Of a stretch of DNA of 26,722 nucleotides, positions 6,564 through 15,265 are shown piece after piece (position 1 is the stretch's first letter; every line of letters starts with the position of its first letter). Below the pieces are notes generated by a model that was not told the origin of the DNA, made no database searches, and was given only the letters and a program-made list of their open reading frames with translations. The position numbers and the translations under genes are program-made. Origin of the DNA: a virus; IMG/VR virus record IMGVR_UViG_3300012927_000015, positions 1 to 26,722 of that record. One strand, written 5' to 3'.

Positions 6564-8898
6564 CTTCGCTCCCGACAAATCTTTTCCGTCTCAGTTCAGC
6601 GGCGGTCTGGATGTCTTTGGCCGTTTCCTCAAGTTTGATCTCGCGGGCGCGACGCTGCAACTCAAGGCGATGCTCGTCCTCGCGCTGTTTCTGCTGTTGC
6701 TCGAAAGTAACCTGCCGCTGCGCTGTCTTTTGCGCGTGACTTTCCCTGGTGTTTGCCGCTTTGGCCTTGGCGGTGATGATTGATGCCTGAACCTTCGCCT
6801 GCGTCTCCGGGTCTGGTCCGCCGTGGCCGTTGCCTTGCTGTTTCTGCTGCTGCTCCTGGATTCGTTGCGCGTAGGCTTTCACGAGATTCATCAGCCTGCC
6901 GAGGCTGTCGCCTTCCTGTTTGACGCGGCTCTTTTCTTCAGGGTCTTGAGCGACGATCTTGATGTGCTCGGCGATGTGCTGACCCATGTTTTGAAGGCCA
7001 GTAACTTCCTCCGCTGTCGCCATGCCGCCTTTTGCCTCGATGCGCTTAACAATAAGCGCCATGTCCGCCAGAAGGGTTTCAACATATTCGATGTGGTTCA
7101 CTCCGGTTTTCATCGCCACAGGTAGCCCCTGCAAAAGCCGAGCGCCCACCAACTGCGCGTCGTGGACCGAATCCGTCACTTTGACCGGCTCATCCGGCAC
7201 GAGTTCTTCGGCGCGCGAGGCCGAGTCGGTGATGGCCAGCGTCACGTCGCGCAGAATCTTCCGTTGCGGCTCCGGGTCGTATAGATTTCGGAACTGCATC
7301 AACTGCTGCGCGATGGCCATTTCGAGCGTCTTGTTGCCCGCGCCCATTATTTCTTCCGGCTCGACTTCCCACGCTTCGGGCACGAGCAACTTCTCCGGGA
7401 CGCCTTGCTTGAGGCAATTGTTCCGAAAGGTCCGCACGTCTGGATCGCGCGAGTTCTTCCGGCACAGTCGGCGGAACACCTGCTCGTACTCGAAGCCCTT
7501 GTACTTGGCCGCTTGCATCATTGCGGGCGAGACGAGCGAGATCGCGGCGTTGGTCTCGGCCATGACCTGCAACTGGTTTTTTCGCTCCGGCTGGTTCTCG
7601 CGGAAGCTCTGGTTCTGGATGTACGAGGCCGAATTCTGCGTGATGATTTTCTCGTTTTCGGCAAGGCCCATCTGCGCCAGTGCCTCGTTGACCTGCCAGC
7701 GTTCTTCGGGTTTCAGGAACGTCACACTCTCGTCGATGATGCCGCGCGAAATGAGTTCGATCTTCAACGCCCGTTCCACATCATCGCCAGATTTGACCCG
7801 CATGTACATCATCAAACCCTCGAAAACCGCTTCGTTGAATTTGCAACGCATCCGGTTTTGGAGATGGCAAACGGCGAATAGCAACGTGCCCAGCGACCGG
7901 ACGGAGTGATACCGGGCCGGGAACACAGCGGAGAGATCGGCGAACTGGAACGTGATGATGTCCGAAAGCTTCTCGCCGTAAATACGGTCGCCGGGATTGT
8001 AGAGGAAATGGCCCTTCGCACCTTTCTTGCTGTCATCGACCGTGTAACGGGGCGATTCTTTGTTGCTCGTACCGCCCGCGCCGGGACCGCCGTAGGTATC
8101 GACGATGATCCGCCGATTCCACCCGGCCTTCTTGCCGTCGTCGTTCCAAAAGTAAAAGTCGTAACAGTCGATAGTCGGGATCGCGTCGCTTGCGTAAAGT
8201 CCGCCGTCCTCCTTGATCCGTTCGCTCATCTTTTCCGGCGACCAGACTTCCGGCCACGTCGTTCCCATGAGCGTCCGGGCCTTGTCCTCCACCCACTTAA
8301 CCATGTAATCGACCATCTCCATGTTCCAGCCCGGATCGACTTTTGGACCGCTGGTCATGTTCCGAATCTGGCGGGCCGTGTACGACTGGTAGATGGCGAA
8401 GAACTGAAGGTTCTCCATCGTCAGCAGCGTTTTGGATGGGATCAACACGTCCTCAACACCCATCGAGCGTCCGCCCCATTTGTCGCGGTCATCCCAATGC
8501 GTCGGCGCGATGCCGTGCAGCACGGTCTGACCGGCATCCGAACGAATCTTCTCAAAATAAGGCGCGGATTTCCGCATAGGGAGATTCGCTTCCTTCGTCA
8601 CGATGGTCTGGTACGTCTGCCGTTTGTGCGTCGGTTTCGCGTCGGTGCGACACGAAAAGAACTTGCCTGCCTTCAACGTGGATTGCACGGCCTGCATTCG
8701 CGCTTCGTGCCCAAGGCGCGTCGCTGACAGATCGTTCACGTTGACTTCGATGTTGTTGTCCTTGACCTCTTGATTACTGTACGGTGGGAACCCGTTGAAC
8801 AGATCGTTGATAAGGGAGCGGTTGACGGAACGCGGATAATCGGCGAGGCGCATCTCCCAGGCCACTTGCTCTACGGAACTGGCGGTCTCGAATTTCAT
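6556..8898 (-). CDS. Portal protein
   Basis: The portal ring is the DNA channel at the capsid vertex and the docking site for terminase and tail. From the ATG at 8898 the protein has 780 residues, in the range of large podovirus portals. An N-terminal alpha/beta region (YSNQEVKDNNIEVNVND) is followed by a central barrel-like region (GHFLYNPGDRIYGEKLSDI). A long helical region follows (NRMRCKFNEAVFEGLMMYM). The end is a Gln/Lys-rich coiled-coil tail from about residue 670, with many Gln residues as in long-barrel portals. The ATG at 8898 overlaps the gmd stop by four bases (ATGA); a further-upstream start at 8925 lies inside gmd and is less likely. Position between terminase and scaffold supports the call. 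Confidence 0.75.
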   Translation of the reverse strand: MKFETASSVEQVAWEMRLADYPRSVNRSLINDLFNGFPPYSNQEVKDNNIEVNVNDLSATRLGHEARMQAVQSTLKAGKFFSCRTDAKPTHKRQTYQTIVTKEANLPMRKSAPYFEKIRSDAGQTVLHGIAPTHWDDRDKWGGRSMGVEDVLIPSKTLLTMENLQFFAIYQSYTARQIRNMTSGPKVDPGWNMEMVDYMVKWVEDKARTLMGTTWPEVWSPEKMSERIKEDGGLYASDAIPTIDCYDFYFWNDDGKKAGWNRRIIVDTYGGPGAGGTSNKESPRYTVDDSKKGAKGHFLYNPGDRIYGEKLSDIITFQFADLSAVFPARYHSVRSLGTLLFAVCHLQNRMRCKFNEAVFEGLMMYMRVKSGDDVERALKIELISRGIIDESVTFLKPEERWQVNEALAQMGLAENEKIITQNSASYIQNQSFRENQPERKNQLQVMAETNAAISLVSPAMMQAAKYKGFEYEQVFRRLCRKNSRDPDVRTFRNNCLKQGVPEKLLVPEAWEVEPEEIMGAGNKTLEMAIAQQLMQFRNLYDPEPQRKILRDVTLAITDSASRAEELVPDEPVKVTDSVHDAQLVGARLLQGLPVAMKTGVNHIEYVETLLADMALIVKRIEAKGGMATAEEVTGLQNMGQHIAEHIKIVAQDPEEKSRVKQEGDSLGRLMNLVKAYAQRIQEQQQKQQGNGHGGPDPETQAKVQASIITAKAKAANTRESHAQKTAQRQVTFEQQQKQREDEHRLELQRRAREIKLEETAKDIQTAAELRRKRFVGSEDA

Positions 8899-9980
8899 AC
8901 CGTTGGCTTCGCCCATTCTGGCCAATCCGGGTGGTACTTGACCCGCTCAGGTTGCTGTTGGTCGTTCGCCAGTTTTTCCAACTCGTCGAAGTTAATTCGT
9001 AACACTCCAACCTTCTCCATCTCCGCCTCCACCATGATCCGGACCAAATCTTTGAACAGCGTTTTGGGCTGCCAGCCGAGCACCTTGCGGGCTTTCGAGG
9101 CGTTGCCCACGAGCACATCGACTTCGCACGGTCGCTCAAGTTCGCGCGTGCTGGTTACGAATGATTTCCACTCCATCGCCGCGTAATCGAAGGCGGCTTC
9201 GACGAAATCCTTGACCGTGTGCGTTTCGCCAGTTGCAATCACGAAATCATCCGGCTTGTCTTGTTGCAGCATGAGCCACATTGCCTCGACATATTCCGGC
9301 GCGTAACCCCAATCTCGAGCGGCACGAACATTGCCCAATTCCAGCCATTCCTGTTTGCCAGCTTTGATCGTCGCTACCGCCTTCGCAATCTTGCGCGTCA
9401 CGAACTGATCGCCACGTCGCGGTGATTCGTGGTTGAACAGAATCCCGTTGCAGCAAAACATCCCGTACGCCTCGCGGTAGTGTCGCGTGAGGTCGAATCC
9501 AGCGACCTTCGAGATGCCGTACGGTGAGCGCGGGTGGAACGGTGTCGTTTCGCGTTGCGGCGTTTCCTCGGCCTTGCCGAACATCTCGGACGACGCGGCG
9601 AAGTAGAAGCGGCACTCCGGTTGCCACTCGCGCAGAGCCTCAAGAAGATAATGCGTGCCGTTGATGTTCGTCTGCATCGTGGAGAACGGATCGACAAAAG
9701 ATTCCGCGACGAAGGATTGAGCCGCAAGATGGTAGCACTCGTCAAAGCGGTGTTCCCTCACAGCCTTGCAAATCGAAGCCTGGCAATCCATATTCCCATG
9801 CGACCAGAAGATACGGTGATCGAACTCTCCGCACCGGCTCAATCGGGTCCGAAAGTTAGGACTCGCTACGTGCCTGAAGAATCCGTGGATTGTGTAACCT
9901 TTCGACAAAAGCAACTCGGCCAGGTACGAGCCATCCTGCCCGGTGATCCCCGTAATCAAAGCGCGCTTCATCGTCCGCAC
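8895..9980 (-). CDS. gmd: GDP-mannose 4,6-dehydratase
   Basis: This converts GDP-D-mannose to GDP-4-keto-6-deoxy-D-mannose with bound NADP, the entry to GDP-fucose, GDP-rhamnose and related sugars. It is an extended short-chain dehydrogenase. From the ATG at 9971, G8-x2-G11-x2-G14 lies in TGITGQDGSYLAELLL; the catalytic S-S-E is at 127-129 and Y151-x3-K155 in PYGISK. NHESPRRG, characteristic of this family, is present. Length (~358) is normal for family members. AAGG lies six bases before the GTG at 9980, while family N-termini fit the ATG at 9971. The stop is overlapped by the portal ATG. No epimerase/reductase or GDP-mannose synthesis gene is visible, so GDP-mannose and later steps would come from the host. 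Confidence 0.92.
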   Translation of the reverse strand: MRTMKRALITGITGQDGSYLAELLLSKGYTIHGFFRHVASPNFRTRLSRCGEFDHRIFWSHGNMDCQASICKAVREHRFDECYHLAAQSFVAESFVDPFSTMQTNINGTHYLLEALREWQPECRFYFAASSEMFGKAEETPQRETTPFHPRSPYGISKVAGFDLTRHYREAYGMFCCNGILFNHESPRRGDQFVTRKIAKAVATIKAGKQEWLELGNVRAARDWGYAPEYVEAMWLMLQQDKPDDFVIATGETHTVKDFVEAAFDYAAMEWKSFVTSTRELERPCEVDVLVGNASKARKVLGWQPKTLFKDLVRIMVEAEMEKVGVLRINFDELEKLANDQQQPERVKYHPDWPEWAKPTV

Positions 9981-10000
9981 GTTCCGCCTTTATTTTGGCT

Positions 10001-10029
10001 TTGACAACCAAAATCCAAACCACTCAAAT
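10001..10029 (+). promoter_or_regulatory. Sigma70-type promoter for the glycosyltransferase operon
   Basis: A perfect TTGACA (10001-10006) is followed by 17 bases and TCAAAT (10024-10029, four of six). It lies in the divergent gap between gmd (minus) and the plus-strand sugar operon and points into the latter. For gmd the best minus-strand candidate is weaker: TTGTGT at 10110-10115, 17 bases, then TTTAAG at 10087-10092. Confidence 0.45.
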
Positions 10030-10035
10030 CGCCGC

Positions 10036-10254
10036 GTGATTCCGTTTGTGCAATTGTCGCCGGATCGGTTGGCAAACCCGCCCCAACTTAAACGCTTCCA
10101 CTTGAACGCACACAATGTCAGCCAAGCTGCTTGCGGTTATTGCGGAAAGCCACCTCCGTTTAGTTGCTGGAATCAAGGTGTCTGTGAGCAATGTGCAACT
10201 GGTTTTACCAGCCAACTTCGCGGCGGGATTGCACTGCACTGGAAACGAATATGA
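10036..10254 (+). CDS. Small zinc-ribbon protein
   Basis: An open frame ends in a TGA that overlaps the next ATG (ATGA, 10251-10254). Its C-terminal half reads CGYCGKPPPFSCWNQGVCEQ followed by C, two CxxC knuckles spaced like a zinc ribbon. The N-terminal end is unclear: GTG codons at 10036 and 10048 or a later TTG are possible, giving up to 72 residues. A start soon after the promoter at 10001-10029 would leave almost no leader. The coupled stop and the cysteine pattern are the reasons to accept it. Confidence 0.4.
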   Translation: MIPFVQLSPDRLANPPQLKRFHLNAHNVSQAACGYCGKPPPFSCWNQGVCEQCATGFTSQLRGGIALHWKRI

Positions 10255-11291
10255 TTCAAGCCCGCGTCTGGTTCAACAGCAGTCATGCGAGTTTAGAACA
10301 CGATTTGTGCCAAATCTTCAAGCACTTGGGCATGACGGTCGTGAACGGGAACATGGACCGGAGCTTCGAGGAACGTCCGCCCATCGGAGGCTATAGCGGC
10401 TTCGATTTCGGCGAGGAAGTACGGGGCCGGGTGAACACGCTCACCTGCATCGACTCGGACTTCGAGGGGTCGGACATGATCTTTATGATTAACCCGTCCG
10501 ACTTTCACCAGCGCATCGCCCACTTCGCCAAGTTCCGGCCCGTGTGCATGTACCTCTGCGGGCAATGGTTGGAGAAGCAGTTGGACGAGATGGCCGGGAA
10601 AATGAACGGCCAGGTTGACCGCAAAGAGCAGCCCCGAATGTGGGTCGCGTGCTACTCGAAAGTGGAGGAAGAATATCTTCGCCCGCGCGTGTATAAAGAG
10701 CTACAGGACCGAATCCACCACATTCGCTTCGCCAAGAAGTTCGAGGACTACGCGCCGTGGGTGCTGAACGGCGGCACCGCTCCCGAACGCCACCACCATC
10801 TCTTTACGACCTGCAACGATTTCCTGGCGCGCGCCAGTTCGTGCTACATCGCGCAGTGGCACCAGGTTGTGAACGGCATGAATTACCGCCTGGCGGGACG
10901 GCGCAGCGAGGAAATGGGCGGCCTCGGATTGATCTCGTTCGACCAGTTGCGCGAGGAAATGCGCGGGTGCGCCTGTTACCTTGGCGTTCCGTGCTGGCCA
11001 GCGCCGCTCGTTTTGAACATGATCGAGGCGATGATGACCGGCGCGCCAGTGGCATTTTATGAGAACGGTCGAGGAGCCGCGCATGAAGGCATTTTTGCCA
11101 ACGCGACCGGCTGCTGCTCGTCGAATGTTTCGGGGCTTCGAGCTTTCGCCAGCCGTTGCCTCAACGAAAAAGGCTTTCAGGAAGAACAAACCGGCAAGTC
11201 GATTGAGAGCGCAAAGCAGTTTTTCGATTTCGACAAACAGGTTGAGAAGTGGCGCGTGCTGTTCGGGCAGATGCAGGAGTTGTGGAAGTGA
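10251..11291 (+). CDS. Glycosyltransferase, GT-B type
   Basis: Transfers a sugar from a nucleotide donor; acceptor unknown. From the ATG at 10251 it has 346 residues. A GGAAA lies just upstream, and the ATG overlaps the zinc-ribbon stop. The C-terminal half has the GT-B donor-site pattern: FDQLREEMRGCACYLGVPCW, then LNMIEAMMTGAPVAFYENG, where the E of EAM is the usual nucleotide-sugar contact. The N-terminal half has Rossmann-like strands (SDMIFMINPSDF, FRPVCMYLCGQW). An upstream start at 10191 would overlap the previous gene fully and is rejected. It ends at a GTGA junction. Confidence 0.7.
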   Translation: MIQARVWFNSSHASLEHDLCQIFKHLGMTVVNGNMDRSFEERPPIGGYSGFDFGEEVRGRVNTLTCIDSDFEGSDMIFMINPSDFHQRIAHFAKFRPVCMYLCGQWLEKQLDEMAGKMNGQVDRKEQPRMWVACYSKVEEEYLRPRVYKELQDRIHHIRFAKKFEDYAPWVLNGGTAPERHHHLFTTCNDFLARASSCYIAQWHQVVNGMNYRLAGRRSEEMGGLGLISFDQLREEMRGCACYLGVPCWPAPLVLNMIEAMMTGAPVAFYENGRGAAHEGIFANATGCCSSNVSGLRAFASRCLNEKGFQEEQTGKSIESAKQFFDFDKQVEKWRVLFGQMQELWK

Positions 11292-11485
11292 GTTACGGAT
11301 TCACTGAATACCGAGACAAACACGGGCAGTTGTGTTCAAGATGCCACGTTCCCTTGTCGTGCATCGCCGACCACTTTGGGGGAGGAAGTCATTATTGGAC
11401 GCTGGGTTGTCCCGAATGTCACACGATATTTTTCTACGACACGTATCGGTTCAAACTTGAACCATCCGAAAAGACACCAGCCTAA
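11288..11485 (+). CDS. Small zinc-ribbon protein
   Basis: A 65-residue protein starting at a GTG that overlaps the previous stop (GTGA, 11288-11291). Two knuckles, CSRC and CPEC, are about 24 residues apart with beta-like sequence between them (HYWTLGCPECHTIFFYDTYR). This resembles a rubredoxin-like zinc ribbon. The frame extends upstream to 11249, but the GTG junction is the likelier start. The stop shares one base with the next ATG. Function unknown; such ribbons often bind nucleic acid or protein. Confidence 0.55.
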   Translation: MSYGFTEYRDKHGQLCSRCHVPLSCIADHFGGGSHYWTLGCPECHTIFFYDTYRFKLEPSEKTPA

Positions 11486-12045
11486 TGGACTACTTCGCCC
11501 TCGACCTGGAAGCCAAGTACCAGCATCTCTGCTCAACGCCGAGTGATATAAATGATGCGTTGCCGACGCTTCGACGCTACGCGAGCCAGTGTCGTCGCGT
11601 CACGGAATTCGGAGTCCGCACCGCTGTTTCCACGACCGCGCTCCTGGCGGCACAGCCCGACGTGCTCACGTCGTACGATCTCGAATTGAATCTTCAATTC
11701 CTGAACGACTTGTTCCGAGTGAAAGGCCGAACGCAGTTCAATTTCTGGAAAGGGGATTCTCGGACCATCGACATCGAGCCGACCGATCTGCTTTTAATCG
11801 ACACCTGCCATCAATACCGGCAGTTGAAAACGGAGTTGGAACGGCACAGCGGAAAGGTGACTCGATTCATCATTCTGCACGATACCACGATTTACCGGAA
11901 CGTGGATGAAGGGGACAGCGACACGGAGAAGAAAGGGCTGTGGCCGGCGCTCGAAGAATTCGTGGCGCGCGAACCGTGGTGGAACGTCACCGAGCAGATC
12001 GTGAGCCGGTCCGGCCTGACCGTTCTGAAGCGAGGGGCGCTGTGA
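11485..12045 (+). CDS. Class I SAM-dependent methyltransferase
   Basis: A 186-residue protein of the Methyltransf_24/CmcI-like type. Motif I is VTEFGVRTAVSTTALL (residues 39-54), which replaces the common glycine-rich loop with E-F-G-V-R. D106-T-C-H109-x-Y111 (LLLIDTCHQY) and LHDTT (131-135) match the family's active-site region. In a sugar operon the likely substrate is a glycan hydroxyl, but that is inference. The ATG shares one base with the preceding stop; the stop forms a GTGA junction with the next gene. Confidence 0.7.
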   Translation: MDYFALDLEAKYQHLCSTPSDINDALPTLRRYASQCRRVTEFGVRTAVSTTALLAAQPDVLTSYDLELNLQFLNDLFRVKGRTQFNFWKGDSRTIDIEPTDLLLIDTCHQYRQLKTELERHSGKVTRFIILHDTTIYRNVDEGDSDTEKKGLWPALEEFVAREPWWNVTEQIVSRSGLTVLKRGAL

Positions 12046-12821
12046 CCCCCATCCCCGTCATTGGCGTGCTTTGTTATTATTGCGGGGACCTGCTGGTTCG
12101 TCTCGTGGAAAGCATCGACCATCCAGTTGAAAAGCTCGTCGTGGTGTGCAATGGCGTTGATGATTCCGTGGCTCAGGGTTGTGAGCGAATCCGTGTTCTG
12201 TTTCCAGACGTTGTGGTTTACAACCCGGCGTACGACCAGCCAAGGCCAGTTAATCTCGGTTGCGCGGGCGGGTGGAACTGGATTCTACGCAACCACATGA
12301 CCGATTGGGTGTTCCTCGTCGGCAGCGACATGCAGTTCAAAGCGGGCGATCTGAACCGAATAGCGGGTTACTACGACCGGCACAAGCACGATTCGCCGCC
12401 CATTGGAAAAGTCGATACGAACTACGGCTGGCACGCGAACGGCATTACGCGGGCCGGACTCGAAGCGATGGGTTATCTCGACGAAAATTTCTACCCAGCT
12501 TATGTCGAGGACGTGGATTACGATTACCGGCATTTTCTGGCCCGGAAGCTTGGTCGCCTGTCGTATCCCGACGAAGGGCACTGCCAAATCTTCGCGCATC
12601 ACAACGGCTCCGCTACGTCCCGGTTTTTGCAAGAGAAATACCCTGAAAAATATCAGCGACTCTCGAAGGCATTTCAGCGGAACGTGGAGTACGGAATCAG
12701 AAAATGGGGCGGCGCACAAGGCCACGAGCTTTACACGCATCCGTTCAACAATCCCACGCTCGACATTCGGGACTGGACGCTCGAACCGGGACGCTGGGAA
12801 CTCAACTCACTCGATGCTTAA
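12042..12821 (+). CDS. Family 2 glycosyltransferase, GT-A fold
   Basis: A 259-residue protein beginning at the GTG overlapping the previous stop (12042-12045). The N-terminus PIPVIGVLCYYCGDLLVRLV, then LVVVCNGVDD, is the classical GT2 beginning. DWVFLVGSDMQF supplies the metal-binding acidic site, and YVEDVDYDYR is the C-terminal E-D-x-D acceptor/base motif of GT2 rhamnosyl- and galactosyl-like transferases. The open frame reaches back to 11940 inside the methyltransferase gene; that extension is not credible. Its last eight bases overlap the next gene. Given gmd upstream, a 6-deoxyhexose donor is attractive but unproven. Confidence 0.8.
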   Translation: MTPIPVIGVLCYYCGDLLVRLVESIDHPVEKLVVVCNGVDDSVAQGCERIRVLFPDVVVYNPAYDQPRPVNLGCAGGWNWILRNHMTDWVFLVGSDMQFKAGDLNRIAGYYDRHKHDSPPIGKVDTNYGWHANGITRAGLEAMGYLDENFYPAYVEDVDYDYRHFLARKLGRLSYPDEGHCQIFAHHNGSATSRFLQEKYPEKYQRLSKAFQRNVEYGIRKWGGAQGHELYTHPFNNPTLDIRDWTLEPGRWELNSLDA

Positions 12822-13476
12822 AACCGAAGATTTCATCCGGGAATTCCCCGTCGTTCACAAGACGGACAGAGATTGCGAATCGCCATTGGTGGTGGAGTTT
12901 CTTTCCTCGCGGCAATGGCATGGAGGATCATTACTCGACGTTGGGGCGCATTACAGCGGCGAAACGTACGCGCCGATGATTCGTTGCTACGCCACGCGCT
13001 ACGACGGCATCGACATCCAGCCCGCCGACAGTTCGACCGCTGCGTTGCTCGATAATTACTTCGTGGGGAATGCAAACACCTTTCAATTCGACTTGCCGCA
13101 ATACGACGCGGTGATTTGCGTGTCCACGATTGAGCATTCCGGGGTCTCGACGTACCAAGGCGATCCGGTCGATGAACGCATGAAGCTCTTTCATCGCTGC
13201 CTCGATCTCGCGCGGAAACATCTGTTCATCTCGTTCCCCATCGGCCAGGAATATACCGTACCCGGCCAGTTGAGCGTTGTGACCGATGCCCAACTAAGTG
13301 TCTGGGAAGGATGGGGCAGAGCGTACACAAAGTGCCGGACACGCTTCTTCCAGAGCCAAGGGCCGCAAGCTGTTCATCCGTGGCGTGAACACCGGAACCG
13401 AGCCGCTGCCGTTCAGAGTCAGTACCTTGATTACATCGGGAATTGCAACATCGCGGTCATGGAGATCGACAAGTGA
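12814..13476 (+). CDS. Class I SAM-dependent methyltransferase
   Basis: A 220-residue protein from the ATG at 12814. SAM-binding motif I is SLLDVGAHYSG (39-49), followed by the acidic end of strand 2 in YDGIDIQP (63-70). YDAVICVSTIEHSG (97-110) is the post-motif region seen in glycan and small-molecule methyltransferases. FISFPIGQEY lies further on. The start overlaps the GT2 gene by eight bases; the stop forms GTGA with the next methyltransferase. The open frame continues far upstream inside GT2 but is a shadow there. Substrate unknown. Confidence 0.7.
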   Translation: MLKTEDFIREFPVVHKTDRDCESPLVVEFLSSRQWHGGSLLDVGAHYSGETYAPMIRCYATRYDGIDIQPADSSTAALLDNYFVGNANTFQFDLPQYDAVICVSTIEHSGVSTYQGDPVDERMKLFHRCLDLARKHLFISFPIGQEYTVPGQLSVVTDAQLSVWEGWGRAYTKCRTRFFQSQGPQAVHPWREHRNRAAAVQSQYLDYIGNCNIAVMEIDK

Positions 13477-14099
13477 GCCTGTACGAGTTGGGAATCAAGC
13501 ACGGTTCTGGTAAGTCCGGTCATAACTACCTGAGCATTTACGAGAATTACCTTGGTGCAATCCGAACTTCAGTACGGTCGCTACTGGAAATTGGAATTGA
13601 TTCGGGAGGATCGCTCAGGATGTGGGAGGACTTCTTTCCGAACGCGACGATAATCGGACTCGATAAACACCAGCACAACATCACGCAATTCAGACGTGCG
13701 AAGGCCGTCTTGGCTGACGTTGGACATATCTGCCAGTTATTGTCAGCGGTCGAAGGCCACACGTTTGATGTCATAGTCGATGATGGAAGCCATTGGTATC
13801 AACATCAGATTGGGTCGTTTGAGGCGCTCTGGCCGTTGCTCAACGTCGGCGGGCTTTACTTCATTGAGGATTTGGTGACTTCATATCGGTCTGGTTTTGG
13901 AGGCCCACCGACTGCCATTGAATACCTTAAGTCACTAGTTGACGTGTTGAACTACGGTGGCCGAATGGAAACATCAGGGCAGCTTACCGATGGTGAAATC
14001 GCCGGCATGTCGATGATGGAACGCACGATCCAATCAATCCATTTTTATCCATACCTAGTTGTGATTAAAAAGTGGGCAATCGAACAGGCTAACGCATGA
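13473..14099 (+). CDS. Macrocin O-methyltransferase-like SAM methyltransferase
   Basis: A 208-residue protein starting at the GTG in the GTGA junction, with GGAG eight bases upstream. Motifs fit bacterial sugar O-methyltransferases of the TylF/CmcI-like group: SLLEIGIDSGGSLRMWEDFF (residues 36-55), IIGLDKHQHN (60-69), FDVIVDDGSHWYQHQ (98-112) and YFIEDL (129-134). VDDGSH and the following His are characteristic. One 60-base sample here is 50% G+C against 65% in a sample from the next gene, which hints at separate acquisition. The stop overlaps the next ATG (ATGA). The substrate is probably a sugar hydroxyl, by family analogy. Confidence 0.75.
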   Translation: MSLYELGIKHGSGKSGHNYLSIYENYLGAIRTSVRSLLEIGIDSGGSLRMWEDFFPNATIIGLDKHQHNITQFRRAKAVLADVGHICQLLSAVEGHTFDVIVDDGSHWYQHQIGSFEALWPLLNVGGLYFIEDLVTSYRSGFGGPPTAIEYLKSLVDVLNYGGRMETSGQLTDGEIAGMSMMERTIQSIHFYPYLVVIKKWAIEQANA

Positions 14100-15265
14100 G
14101 GCGCGTCCTTGCCGACATGCACCACACGGACCTTTACCGTGCGCTGCAACTGCTTTTCGAGCGTCGGTTCGGCTGGGAGCTTTACCGACCGCTCGGACGC
14201 GAGTACTACGACCGTGGCTACTTCTGGCACCCGCGCGAAGATGAGGTAATCGGCCTTCTGACTAAGCAGAGCGAGTTCGATCCCGCGAAGCACAAGGACG
14301 TGTTCGACGCTTCGGAAGGCGGGGTGCTTTGGAAAGATCGTGAGCAGGACGGCATCCTGTTCCGCTGGCTGCCGCTTGACCGGATCAAGGACATCGACTT
14401 GATCGTCTGCACGACCGACCGGAACGAGGACGGATTTTACCGGCTCAGACGTGACTTTGGGTTGAAGTGCCCAATCATCCGGTACACCGGGAACAACGGC
14501 GAAAATCTCGACCTCTACAAGTTCGACATCTTCATCGCAGCGCACCTGCCCGACTATCAGCAGTACGTGGCCACTGGTCGGAAGCCGGGCATTCTTTACC
14601 ACCCGGAATTCGAGATCGACAACGGAATGTACTGTTGGACGCCGATCCCTGACGAAATTCGCACAGTCGGGATTGCCCGCACGTTCCTCAACTTCATTTA
14701 CCATCACCGACAGCCGGGCAGTCCGCACGAAACCTGGATGCGGTATTGCGGGTATTGCGAGGAGATCGGAGCGATGGCGTTGATGCACGGTCTTGGCACG
14801 CCGCCGCCCGGAGTGACCGTTGAACTCGACCAGATCATCGACATCTCGTTCCGCAACATGGGCCTGCACGATCTTCTGGACCGCACGACTTGGCCCGACC
14901 TGAGATGGAATCACGGCGAACCGGCCAACCACCGCACGTTGTCGAACCTGATGAAGTTCTCGAACATCGTGGTTCACCCGAAACCAAGTCCCCCAGAAGG
15001 TTATGGTTTTGTGGTCCACCAAGTCGCCGCGTGCGGTCGTCCGCTCGTGCTGCCGCAATGGTACCGGCAGTTGAGCGCGTCTAAGTTTTTGCAGGACCGT
15101 GAGACGTGCATTTACATCACGGGGCACGATCCGACCGACAAAGAGAACTTCACATGGGCGATGAGACCGGAAAACAACGCGAAGATGGCTCCGGAGATTC
15201 GGCGTCGCTTCGATGAGAATGTGAATTTTGGCGACGAGGCGAACCGGATCAGGGCGTTGCTTTAG
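14096..15265 (+). CDS. Glycosyltransferase-like protein, GT-B type
   Basis: A 389-residue protein whose ATG overlaps the previous stop. The N-terminal half has an alpha/beta pattern (IDLIVCTTDRNEDGFYRLRR, CPIIRYTGNNGENLD, KFDIFIAAHLPDYQQYV) like the acceptor domain of GT-B enzymes. The C-terminal half includes NLMKFSNIVVHPKPSPPEGY and VVHQVAACGRPLVLPQWY. There, P-S-P-P-E-G-Y-G and A-A-C-G-R-P correspond to the donor-binding E-x-F/Y-G and A-x-A-x-G-x-P signature of GT4-like enzymes. It ends against the convergent minus-strand gene with stops overlapping by three bases, leaving no terminator space. Specificity unknown. Confidence 0.65.
   Translation: MRRVLADMHHTDLYRALQLLFERRFGWELYRPLGREYYDRGYFWHPREDEVIGLLTKQSEFDPAKHKDVFDASEGGVLWKDREQDGILFRWLPLDRIKDIDLIVCTTDRNEDGFYRLRRDFGLKCPIIRYTGNNGENLDLYKFDIFIAAHLPDYQQYVATGRKPGILYHPEFEIDNGMYCWTPIPDEIRTVGIARTFLNFIYHHRQPGSPHETWMRYCGYCEEIGAMALMHGLGTPPPGVTVELDQIIDISFRNMGLHDLLDRTTWPDLRWNHGEPANHRTLSNLMKFSNIVVHPKPSPPEGYGFVVHQVAACGRPLVLPQWYRQLSASKFLQDRETCIYITGHDPTDKENFTWAMRPENNAKMAPEIRRRFDENVNFGDEANRIRALL

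Noticed and set aside
7022-7909. A 295-codon plus-strand open frame and neighbouring long frames up to 8727
   Set aside because: All are antisense to the portal gene and arise from its GC-rich codon use; the composition is Ser/Cys/Arg-biased with no domain.
14045-15127. A 360-codon minus-strand open frame
   Set aside because: It mirrors the coupled plus-strand glycosyltransferase, which has GT-B signatures and an ATGA start; the minus frame has Val/Arg-rich shadow composition.
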